Shown here piece by piece: positions 12,001 to 24,000 of a stretch of DNA of 64,000 nucleotides (positions are counted from its first letter, which is position 1; every line of letters starts with the position of its first letter). Under the pieces are notes generated by a model. The model searched no databases. It had not been told where the DNA came from and saw only the letters and a list, made by a program, of their open reading frames with translations. The translations under genes were made by a program, and so were the position numbers. The stretch is from Tragulus kanchil (lineage: Eukaryota > Chordata > Mammalia > Artiodactyla > Tragulidae), in contig JAIOJX010000026.1 in NCBI GenBank assembly GCA_022376925.1, positions 251,531,330-251,595,329 of the forward strand, read 5' to 3'.

Positions 12001-15000
12001 CTCTGTGAAGGATAATTTGGAAAGATTGAACAAAATTTCAGACGCACATATTCTTAAGAATTAGCAAGATCACTTCTAGGAATTTATCCCATGGGTATAC
12101 TTGCACTTGGGCAAAATTATGTACATGAAAAGGAGAGTCACTGCAGCACTGTTTGTGATAGTAACAGATTAGAGACATCTAACAGTTGAAAATTGGTTAA
12201 GTAAACACAGAATATGCATATAAAGAAATTTTAAGGCAGATATTAAAAAGAAAGATATTAAAAGAAAGATAGATAGGGAACTTACTCCAAAGTGCATGAC
12301 TGAATGAAAAATATAAACCAACAAGGTGTACAACTATGTATGCTACCATTAAAAAAAAATAGATATGTGCATAGAATGTCTATGAATGAATACATAGGAA
12401 ACTTGTTAATGTTAGCACACTCTAGGGAGATGAACTGGAGACCTGAAAATGATGGTAGAAGAGACTGATTTTTATTTTTAATATCCAGAAAGATCCCACA
12501 TGGCAACTAAACCCATGCACCACAACTATTGAGCACATATTCCACAACAATGAGAAGGCTTAGCACTGCAATAAGAGTAGCCCCCACTTGCCACAACTAG
12601 AGGAAAGCCTATATAGCAAGAAAGAACAGCATAGCCAAAAATAAATAAATAAATAAAAACTTTTAAAAAATCTGTAATTCTAAAGCAAGACCATTAAAAG
12701 ACTATCAGAATTCTGGGGGCGGGAACTGACAAATTGATTCAGAAGTTCATATGAATAAGAATAGCTAGTAAAATTCTCCAAATAAAACACAGCAAAGAAG
12801 AACTATCAAAGTTAAAATCTATTATAAAACTACAATCATTAAAATAAAGATGTAATGGCATATCAACAGATTAATGGAACAGAAGTCCAACAGGATAGAT
12901 GGGTCAAAGATTTAAAACAGTTTTTAAAATGAAAATACAACTGCCTTCTGGAAACACAAATAATCTCAACTTTTAATAAAATATAAGAGATGCAAAACGA
13001 CTTCTTTTTCTTACTGGTTGATGAAATCAAACATTTTCTAGTTTACATTGTTGCCTGAGGTATAGGGAAATAATCACTGTCATTGTAGCACTTGTAGAGA
13101 TTGTAAACTGGTGCAACCTCTGTGAAGGATAATTTGGAAAGATTGAACAAAATTTCAGACGCACATATTCTTAAGAATTAGCAAGATCACTTCTAGGAAT
13201 TTATCCCATGGGTATACTTGCACTTGGGCAAAATTATGTACATGAAAAGGAGAGTCACTGCAGCACTGTTTGTGATAGTAACAGATTAGAGACATCTAAC
13301 AGTTGAAAATTGGTTAAGTAAACACAGAATATGCATATAAAGAAATTTTAAGGCAGATATTAAAAAGAAAGATATTAAAAGAAAGATAGATAGGGAACTT
13401 ACTCCAAAGTGCATGACTGAATGAAAAATATAAACCAACAAGGTGTACAACTATGTATGCTACCATTAAAAAAAAATAGATATGTGCATAGAATGTCTAT
13501 GAATGAATACATAGGAAACTTGTTAATGTTAGCACACTCTAGGGAGATGAACTGGAGACCTGAAAATGATGGTAGAAGAGAGACTGCAGACTTTTCTGTG
13601 ATTTCTGAATTATGTGCTTTATGCATGTATATTGCATAGTCAAAAAAAATTCATAATTTAAAAGAAAAATGAAGTCAATTCACAAGGGCATTGAGAAAAA
13701 GAAATTTTCCTATTTTTTTGCTTTATGGGAGCCAGTTTTAGAAAATTGCCTATCTAACATTTCCATAAAAAGAACTAACAGGTTCAAACAAATCGTCGTC
13801 CATTTAGCTTTTTTTCATTTGAGCTTGTCAGATTGTACATGTGCAAATTTCCTGGGAATAGAAAAAAGTATTTGCTCTGACTTGCAATATGAAATGGGTT
13901 GTTCCTTTCCAAGTTGATTTCATCTGACATTGTTGAACACTTGAATTGCTGTCAGGTCATCTGTAGCCTAATTAACACTAATTGATCTCTTGAATGGCAG
14001 GATTATTAATGTATTTTAATCACTCATTAGAACATCTGAGTTCCTCCAACATCGGGAGGTTTGGGGTCTGGGCTGGAAGGTGGGTTTCTGGTGGGATCAG
14101 AAGTATCTCTTGAATTAAATGCCTGTTATCACCACATGCCCTGACTTTTGGCTCATTCTCCAATCTAGATTTTGAAAGATTTGGTTGGATAAAAAAATTT
14201 GCAAGCCTTGCACTTTAATCTTGTGGGAAAACAGGAGGGTCACATTGTAACTGTCAGTTGCTATCATGAAGAATGCAATTGATTTGATAGTAAGAAAAAA
14301 TGTTTTTCAGTGAAATGCCTAAGGGAGTGTTATCTCCTCCCAAATCCAAGAATATAAACACCACTGCTGTTTTAGCCTCAGTTACCCCTCTCTGAATAGA
14401 AACAAGCAAAAACCTTAGCCCTCCTCTCCTTCCCACTTTGCTAGATTGTTATTATGCCAGCTCAGAGTACTTTTTTTTTTTTTTTATGCTGTTTTAGATC
14501 AAAGTTTAGCTATTCAAAAAGTTCTGAAATTCTTCAAATCTCAATTCATACCTTGAATAACGAAACCAACCTTCTTTTGCTGCCCTACCCTGACTCCCCT
14601 GTTTTGATGCTTCTTTGTTTTAGTGAAAGCTGGAGGAAAGCGAATTTCCAAAAAACAAGAAATTGGCATCTTGGAGAGACATACCAAGAAAACAGGGTTA
14701 GAGAAAACAAGGTAGGAGACTGCTTGATTTCTTCTTCATCTCAAGTTTTAGGCAACCCTACTGCCAAATGTCAGAAGCTCTGCTGTATCCCAGGACAAGC
14801 CAAGGCTCCCCAGGCCCTTGCTAAACAGACTCAGAGGCAGCTGGTGCGGTGAGGTGGGGGCAGGGTGGGTGATAGGCGTCAAGATGTGAGGGGGTGGGGT
14901 GAGGATAGGTAACCATCCTCCGGAGACTCTCTGCCCATCCTCCTCCTCTCTGCACCCATCTTAACGGCCTGCTATTAAAACACCACGATCCTGAATGCAT

Positions 15001-18000
15001 CAAAACCGGCCTCACCGCCCTGTATCTTACTTTCACCTTAGCCTTTAAAGTACTACTGTCCCTAAATTGGCCTTGTTTTTGTAAAATGCTTTTTGCTGAA
15101 GCAAATCTCCTGAATTAAAAATAAGTGCTTTCTTGTTTAAAATTCCTCACTCAATTATTTAGAAAATAATGGCGATTATATTTGGCGCAGCCGCCAGGCA
15201 TTTGGATATTGAGATTGCTTTATTCTTGAACTCCTTCCGCGGTAACCTCAACACACTGCGCTTTTCTCAGAGCTAAGCAGAGAACCGTGGCCTGGGGTCT
15301 CTGTACAACAATGACCCACCCCCTCTGTGCCTTGGGTAAGGAAAATAGTGCCTTCAAAAAGGAGTAAACACGTGAAGTGTCCAAATAGGGACACTTGAGA
15401 GACTATTAATTTCTGTAGGTGAGTACATGAGTGAATTAGCTGCTCAAATACCTCCTTAAGAGTTAAAATGGGGCTTCCCTGGTGGTCCAGTAGGTAAGGA
15501 CACCACCTTGCAGTGCAAGGGCCGGCGGTCTGATCCCTGGCCTGGGAAGACCACACGTGCCGTGGAGCAGCTGGACCGATGTGGCCAATTACCGAGCCGG
15601 AGCTCTGGGGCGCATGCGCCCACAGCCGGCGCTCCGTGACGACAGAGGCCACCGCGATGGGAGGCCCACACAGGCCAAAGAACAAAAAGATTCTTTGTTT
15701 TAGTGAAAGCTGGAGGAAAGCGAATTTCCAAAAAACAAGAAATTGGCATCTTGGAGAGACATACCAAGAAAACAGGGTTAGAGAAAACAAGGTAGGAGAC
15801 TGCTTGATTTCTTCTTCATCTCAAGTTTTAGGCAACCCTACTGCCAAATGTCAGAAGCTCTGCTGTATCCCAGGACAAGCCAAGGCTCCCCAGGCCCTTG
15901 CTAAACAGACTCAGAGGCAGCTGGTGCGGTGAGGTGGGGGCAGGGTGGGTGATAGGCGTCAAGATGTGAGGGGGTGGGGTGAGGATAGGTAACCATCCTC
16001 CGGAGACTCTCTGCCCATCCTCCTCCTCTCTGCACCCATCTTAACGGCCTGCTATTAAAACACCACGATCCTGAATGCATCAAAACCGGCCTCACCGCCC
16101 TGTATCTTACTTTCACCTTAGCCTTTAAAGTACTACTGTCCCTAAATTGGCCTTGTTTTTGTAATATGCTTTTTGCTGAAGCAAATCTCCTAAATTAAAA
16201 ATAAGTGCTTTCTTGTTTAAAATTCCTCACTCAATTATTTAGAAAATAATGGCGATTATATTTGGCGCAGCCGCCAGGCATTTGGATATTGAGATTGCTT
16301 TATTCTTGAACTCCTTCCGCGGTAACCTCAACACACTGCGCTTTTCTCAGAGCTAAGCAGAGAACCGTGGCCTGGGGTCTCTGTACAACAATGACCCACC
16401 CCCTCTGTGCCTTGGGTAAGGAAAATAGTGCCTTCAAAAAGGAGTAAACACGTGAAGTGTCCAAATAGGGACACTTGAGAGACTATTAATTTCTGTAGGT
16501 GAGTACATGAGTGAATTAGCTGCTCAAATACCTCCTTAAGAGTTAAAATGGGGCTTCCCTGGTGGTCCAGTAGGTAAGGACACCACCTTGCAGTGCAAGG
16601 GCCGGCGGTCCGATCCCTGGCCTGGGAAGACCACACGTGCCGTGGAGCAGCTGGACCGATGTGGCCAATTACCGAGCCGGAGCTCTGGGGCGCATGCGCC
16701 CACAGCCGGCGCTCCGTGACGACAGAGGCCACCGCGATGGGAGGCCCACACGGGCCAAAGAACAAAGATGGATGAAAATGGATAAATGAAAGACCAATAG
16801 AAGTGGCCCGCCCATCCCCCTCCCTCCAGAACCCGCAAAAAAAAAAAAAAAAAAAAAAGTTAAAATGGTAACAGTCTCAGAAAGAAAATGCAGAAAAAAA
16901 TAGGCTGTGGAGTGTCTCAGAATTTTTTTCCCTATGCAATTACTTTGTAGATCACATTAAAAGTTTTCTTCTTGATTTCTGGAAAGACAATGTTTTGGAT
17001 TTTTCTACTTTAAAATGAAACAGCCGATCTCATAAAGAATTTATACAATTCAGTAGCAAAAAAGCAAACACACCAATTTTGAAATGGGAAGAAGATTTGA
17101 ATAGACATTTTCCCAAAGAAGAATCAGATACCCAGCAGGTACATGAAAAGATGCTCAACGTTATTAGTCATCAGGGAAATGCAAAACTACAATGAAATAT
17201 CACCTTACATCTGTCAGAATGGCTACTACCATAAAGTCAAGAAATAACAAATTATGGCAAGGATATGAATAAAAGAGAACACTAGTGCATTGTTTGTTTC
17301 CAGTATAAATTGGTTCAACCACTATGGAAAGCAGTATAGAGTTTCCTCAAAAAATTTAAGCTGGAACTGCCATATGATCCAGCAATTCCACTTCTGAGTA
17401 TTTCCGCACCTGAGCAATTCCATACCTGAGGAAAATAGAAACAGTAACTTGAAAAGATATGTGCATTCCCACATTTATTGCAGCATTATTATAGTAGCCA
17501 AGATATGGAAGAAACCCAAGTGTCCACTAATGGATGAATTGATTTTTAAAAATGTAATATGTACATATATACACATATATGCATGCACACACACACAGAG
17601 AAGAATATTATTCAGCCATAAAAAAGAAGGAAATCCTACCACTTGTAACAACACAGATGAACCTTGAGGGCATTACAGCAAGTGAAATAAGTCAGTAGAA
17701 AAAGACAAATAACATGTGATCTCTCTTGCATGTAGGAGAAATCTAAGCAAAAAAAAACAAAAAACAGTATAACAAAAAAGCAATGTCAAACTCTTAGATA
17801 CAGAGGGCAGATTAGTAGTTGTAAAACCTGAGGGAGGTGGGGTTGGTGACTGGGGTAGAAAATGGTGAATGAAACTTCCAGTTATAAAATAAATAACCCA
17901 TGGGGCTTCAATGTACAGCATGGTGACTAGAGTTAATGATATACTGTATTGTATATTTGTATATTCTCTTGCAGAAGAGAATAAATCTTAAAACTTCTCA

Positions 18001-21000
18001 TTACAAGAAAAATATTTAACTACATATGATGAGGGATATTAACTAGACTTATTGTGGTGATCATTTTGCACTATATACAAATATCAAATCATTATGTTGT
18101 ACACCTGAAACTAATGCAATGTCACATGTCAATGGTGCCTCAATCTTTAAAATTTTACCCCTTTGGCATTGAGTGTCTGTTTCTTCTGAATCAAAAAATA
18201 ATCACCACATAATGAAAGCAAAGCTCTAAGTCCTCAGGAATGGGAGTCACATATTACTTATCTTCTGACTCAGCATCTAGAACAGTGCCTAGAATAGAGA
18301 AAGCACTCTGACTCAGCATCTAGAACAGTGCCTAGATTGCTACCATAAAGTCAGCAATTATGGCAAGGATATGAATAAAAGAGAACACTAGTGCATTGTT
18401 TGTTTCAGTATAAATTGGTTCAACCACTATGGAAAGCAGTATAGAGTTTCCTCAAAATTTAAGCTGGAACTGCCATATGATCCAGCAATTCCACTTCTGA
18501 GTATTTCCGCACCTGAGCAATTCCATACCTGAGGAAAATAGAAACAGTAACTTGAAAAGATATGTGCATTCCCACATTTATTGCAGCATTATTATAGTAG
18601 CCAAGATATGGAAGAAACCCAAGTGTCCACTAATGGATGAATTGATTTTTAAAAATGTAATATGTACATATATACACATATATGCATGCACACACACACA
18701 GAGAAGAATATTATTCAGTCATAAAAAAGAAGGAAATCCTACCACTTGTAACAACACAGATGAACCTTGAGGGCATTATAGCAAGTGAAATAAGTCAGTA
18801 GAGAAATACAAATAACATGTGATCTCTCTTGCATGTAGGAGAAATCTAAGCAAAAAAAAAAAAAAACCAGTATAACAAAAAAGCAATCTCAAACTCTTAG
18901 ATACAGAGGGCAGATTAGTAGTTGTAAAACCTGAGGGAGGTGGGGTTGGTGACTGGGGTAGAAAATGGTGAATGAAACTTCCAGTTATAAAATAAATAAC
19001 CCATGGGGCTTCAATGTATAGCATGGTGACTAGAGTTAATGATATACTGTATTGTATATTTGTATATTCTCTTGTAGAAGAGAATAAATCTTAAAACTTC
19101 TCATTACAAGAAAAATATTTAACTACATATGATGAGGGATATTAACTAGACTTATTGTGGTGATCATTTTGCACTATATACAAATATCAAATCATTATGT
19201 TGTACACCTGAAACTAATGCAGTGTTATATGTCAATGGTGCCTCAATCTTTAAAATTTTACCCCTTTGGCATTGAGTGTCTGTTTCTTCTGAATCAAAAA
19301 ATAATCACCACATAATGAAAGCAAAGTTCTAAGTCCTCAGGAGTGGGAGTCACATATTACTTATCTTCTGACTCAGCATCTAGAACAGTGCCTAGAATAG
19401 AGAAAGCACTCTGTAAATGACATCACTGTCATTGAATTGTGAGCCAATTAACTTTGAAAGCCTATTCTGCTGTTAAAACCTGACTCAAGCATAAGCTCTG
19501 TTTCATATGGCACTCGTTAACAAGCCTAGGCCAGGGGCTCAAGAACTGAAGAGTCATAGCTTGGAAATGACCTTTCAGTTGGCAGCCAGTAGACAAGTCA
19601 TTCATTGCTCTGTACCTTAGCAAATGGGACTTACTGTTAATTCTAGCATCATGGAGTTGCTCAGGGAGTCATAAAGTGGTGACTGGAACTCTCTTTAAAA
19701 ATTCAATTGTTTTCTAATAGTCATTAAGAGATGAGAATTGGATTACTGCAGAACCTAAACAGCAAGAAATAGGGCTTCCCTGGTGGTCCAGTGGGTAAGG
19801 ACACCACCTTGCAGTGCAAGGGCCGCCAGTTCGATCCCTGGCCTGGGAAGATCCCACGTGCCGCGGAGCAACTGGACCGATGTGTCCAATTACCGAGCCG
19901 GAGCTCTGGAGCGCATGCGCCCAGAGCCGGTGCTCTGTGACGACAGAGGCCACAGCGATGAGAGGCCCACAGGAGCCAAAGAACAAAGACGGATGAAAAT
20001 AGATGGATGAAAGACCAATAGAAGTGGCCCACCCACCCCCTCCCTCCTCACCCCACCCCCGCTAAAAGTAAATAAATAAATAAATAAATCTTTTTTAAAA
20101 AATTAAAAATAAAAAAATAAACAGCAAGAAATAGCTCTCTTGCACTCTTTGTCAAGGATAAATGTAAGTATGTGGGACCTGAAGCTTATAGACTTGGGAG
20201 GGCATTTCAAGGAAAAAACAATATAAAATTATAGATATGAGATGGTTATGGCCCCTCCTCGGGCCTTGGAGGGAGACTGCACAGTGAGCGGCCTGGAGCT
20301 TCCCCAGCTTCCCCACGAAGTCACCTCTGGTCTTCATACCTGCTTCATGTTTTCACAGATATGGTTGCTTCTTGTTCATGGACAAATCTCTCTCCTTATA
20401 TCTTATAGAAAAATAGCTTTTGAAAAATGTATCATAGAAAATGAATTCCTAGGCATCATCAAATCTGTGTCCATTTCCTAATAACTTCTACTAACTAACA
20501 CAAACCTTCCAGAAAAAAATATGCAAAGAGCAGAGTTTCTTCCAGAAATTGCACTGGAGCTCATCCCGGGTTGATATTGCTCCTACAAAATAACTTGGCC
20601 TGAGAAAAGTAGCCAGACATAAAAGTACCTGTTGTATGCTGCATTTTATGATGTACAAATAAAGTCAAAACTAATACTTGGGGCTGTAAGGCAAGGTAGT
20701 GATTATTCTTAAGGACAGCTGGTTTGACTGGTGCTACAAGCCTATGAATATTCACCAGTCTATACATTGAGAATATGTGCACCTTTCTGCACGTATACTG
20801 TACTTGGAAGAACATTTTTAAAATAACAAACATTATTATAATTAAAATGATAATAACTTGACCTGTAAAGCTTGTTGTAGCACATGGGCACGCAGAGCAG
20901 TATTTTGTTTTTAATCTCCCAGAAGTAGCCAAGGAGCGGGAAAACTTAAATGCCAAGTAGAAACCCATCTCTACAAATCATTTAGTCTCTTTATTGGGAA

Positions 21001-24000
21001 AGTTTCCATTTCTGTATGAAGTTTCTTTTCATCTTCACAGTGCCATTGCAAATGCTGCCAAAATACAGACGGTGGATGCCCTGAATGACACGCTGGAGAA
21101 GGTGAGCCATGGGTGAGGTGCGTCACGTGTTGCCCAGCCAATTTTCATCCAGTCCATCGGGCTGCATGGGTGAATGAACCGATGACTACTAGGACTGTTT
21201 TTCCAACTCAGAGGTTTGATATCCTTGTGAAAGAATCTGCTCTCAGCTCAAGGAGCACAAAGTAGTTTTGATGGGAGAAGCTGATGCTCCCAAATTCCTA
21301 CAGTCTATCATTTTTAAAACTAAGATAGGAAATTAAGCAAGAATCATGATGCCAAGTTGGCAGAACTTTACATTGCCATCTAAATACTTCTAGGAAACGT
21401 TGGCCTGTTATTATAAAAAAGGCAACTTGTGTTTTGGGAATTCAGTCCCTTATGACCTTCCTCTCCACCAGTGCTTTTGCATATGGAAACATATGATTTG
21501 AGGCCAGGATGGGTGGTGAGTTGCCTGGTTTAGGCCTGGAGGAAGCGTGGGCGCTGACTGGCTTTATCTAATAAGGTCTATTTATAAAGGTAGCTGACCA
21601 TCACTAGTTTTATTTCTGTATCTTGAATTCTTTCTAAGTAACTCAGGAAACTCAAAAAATTCTTCCTGCATAGAGAGTGGTTTAGTTTTGGATTCCATAG
21701 TGTGCTTTTAAATATAAATGAGTTGAGGGAGGATGCTTATTCCATTCCTGGGGAGGGGGCAGATGCACTGAAATCATTCTTTCTGCTCTCCCTGCATATA
21801 TTGAAGGGACAGGACTGGGTGTCCTTTGTAGAAGAAAGGCTTTCTGTTATTGCCAAAATTAGGGGTCTAAAATATTAATAGATTAGAAAGGAAACTGTGT
21901 GGTTCGACTTTTGGGACCTCTCTTTGGTACTGGCTTCTCCGCTTACTGTCTTTAAGGCATTGAGCAAGTTATTGATCTTGAACCTCTGATTTGTCATTTG
22001 ATAAGGAAGAGATGGTTGTGTGGAATGGTGACGTTCACACACAGGAAGCTCTTAGAACAGTGTCTGACACAGAAGAACCTCTCTGCACTCTCTTCTCTGA
22101 TGAGAAGCATCCGTTTTATGGCATTGAAATAGAAAGTTGTGTCTGAAGCTCACGAGGCTGGTAGTCCCAGGCAAGATCCTGATGATAGACCAGAGCTACA
22201 GAGCCTTCTCATGTTGGGGGTGTGGTTCTTCCAACAGGCAGATCAGAAGGGAGGTCCTAAGTGACTCTGCCTTCCTGACTTTAGAAGAAGGGCAGGCATG
22301 GATGGTGACCTGCCACTCGCATTGTCTGGTCCCTGCCCTCTAACATCTCATCCCCAGGGACAAGAGATGCCCACAGTAAGAAGAACTAAGTGCAATAGAT
22401 TCGTTCCTCTAAAATATGTTAACCCAAAATAAAATGCTTACGAAGAGTGGTCAGTAAGGTCTATTATACTAGACTTTAGGTATGAGCTGGAGTCTTTACC
22501 ATTATTTTATAGACATGTGTATATGTCTATGGCATAAAGAGTTCTTTCCCTTCCAGTTAAAAATAGCACTTCTGGGGGCTTCCCTGGTGGTCCAGTGGGT
22601 AAAGAGTCCGCCTTGCAGTGCAAGGGGCACTGGTTCGAGCCCTGGCCCAGGAAGATCCCACATGCTGCAGAATGGCTGGACTGGTGCGTCCAATTACAAG
22701 CCAGTGCTCTGGAGCACATGTGCCCAGAGCCAGTGCTCTGCAATGAGAGAAGCCACTGCAATGGGAGGTCCACACAGGCTGAAGAATGAAGATGGATGAA
22801 AAATAAATAAGTAAATAAATCAATAAAAAGAGGTGAAATTTTTTTAAAAATAGCACTTCTGTATTTCAAAGATAAAAAGAAGAATCAAATAACAACAACA
22901 ATAAGTTGTACTTTGAAATCATAAGAAAACACAGAGATAGCATACTGTTACAAATATTTTTAACAGCAACTATATCTATCTTTTAAAAACCCTTTAACAC
23001 TTAGCTCAATGTGCACTGGTGAGGGACTGCATAGATTACTGATTACAACAGGTTCTGGCATCAGATACTAGGCACCTGTGTCCTACACCAGCTGTCACTT
23101 GCTAGCTGTGTGTCTTTAGTCACGTTGGTTCACTTTTCTGTACTTCCGTTTCCTTATTTGTAAAGGGGAACGTGATTCATAGGATCCACTTCACAGACAT
23201 GTGAAAATCAAATGAAGTGAACATAAAAAGTGCAAAGGATTCCGCATAGAGCTGAACACAGTTAGCCCTCAGGGCATGTTAGCGTCTATTCTTGGGGAGA
23301 TATCCTACAAGGCATCGCTTGGAATCCAGGCAAAGGATAAGAGGCCAGAGATAAAATCAAGTCTAAGGATTACCATAAGTCACTCTTTTGAATATGGAAG
23401 TTCGTGGGATTCACATGTTCCCCTTACAGCTAAGAAAAGCTTTCCCTGTATCCATAATTCAACCTCAAGTGCAATAGGATTTCATAATAAAGGTCAGCCT
23501 GAAGTGGAAAGACCAATACCTTTTGAAAAATAGATCTGCTGAGATCAGTGGTTGCCAGAGAGTAGAAGGAGGGGTTGACCGCAAAGTGACAGGAGGGAAT
23601 CTTAAGGGATGATGGAGTGGTTCTAAGACAGCATGTACTTAAGAAGATCCACAGAACTAAACACTAAAGCAGGTATATATATTTACTATAGATAAATTAT
23701 ACTGTATTTTTATGTAAAATTGCATAATTATTAATAAACAGCCTAAAAAGACATATAGGGCTTCCCTGGTGGTCCAGTGGGTAAGGACACCACCTTGCAG
23801 TGCAAGGGGCGCTGGTTCGATCCCTGGCCTGGGAGGATCCCATGTGCCGCAGAGCGACTGGACTGATGTGTCCAACTACGGAGCTGGAGCTCTGGAGCAC
23901 GTGCGCCTAGAACCAGTGCTCTGCAGTGAGAGAAGCCACTGCATCAGGAGGCCCACACAGGCCAAAGAACAACAACAAAAAAAAAGATTAAAAAAAAAAA

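Larger units (their letters stand above)
9300..13650 (+). mobile_element. Old L1 ORF2 3' half, broken and interrupted by SINEs
   Basis: Stretches such as CCATCATTACCACTATTTAA, ATGGAAGAATAGACCCTC, AAAACTACAATCATTAAAAT and CTAGGAATTTATCCCATGGG follow the order of the L1 ORF2 C-terminal half and 3' region. The frames carry many stops and frameshifts, so the element is inactive. Two SINEs (9600 and 11294, each with duplicates) are nested in it. Removing duplicate blocks 3 and 4 leaves about 2.1 kb. Confidence 0.7.
14611..16767. repeat. Tandem duplicate block 5 (2 x 1080 bp, contains DAPL1 exon 2)
   Basis: Unit 1 is 14611-15690 and unit 2 is 15691-16767. I noticed three substitutions in about 1080 bp (GTAAAATGC/GTAATATGC, CCTGAATT/CCTAAATT, CGGTCTG/CGGTCCG). 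Unit 1 breaks inside a SINE tail, while unit 2 continues to that SINE's natural end. Unit 1 has the natural left flank. Confidence 0.96.

Noticed and set aside
9300..13650. Active L1 element
   Set aside because: Reading frames are full of stops and frameshifts and the 5' half is absent.
14454..14852. Open frame through exon 2 in the wrong phase
   Set aside because: Starts in a poly(T) tract and reads exon 2 out of frame; the spliced DAPL1 frame is clearly the coding one.
15248..15790. 180-codon reverse open frame crossing the DAPL1 exon 2 copy
   Set aside because: Antisense to exon 2 and to a SINE, and created partly by the duplicate junction; not a gene.
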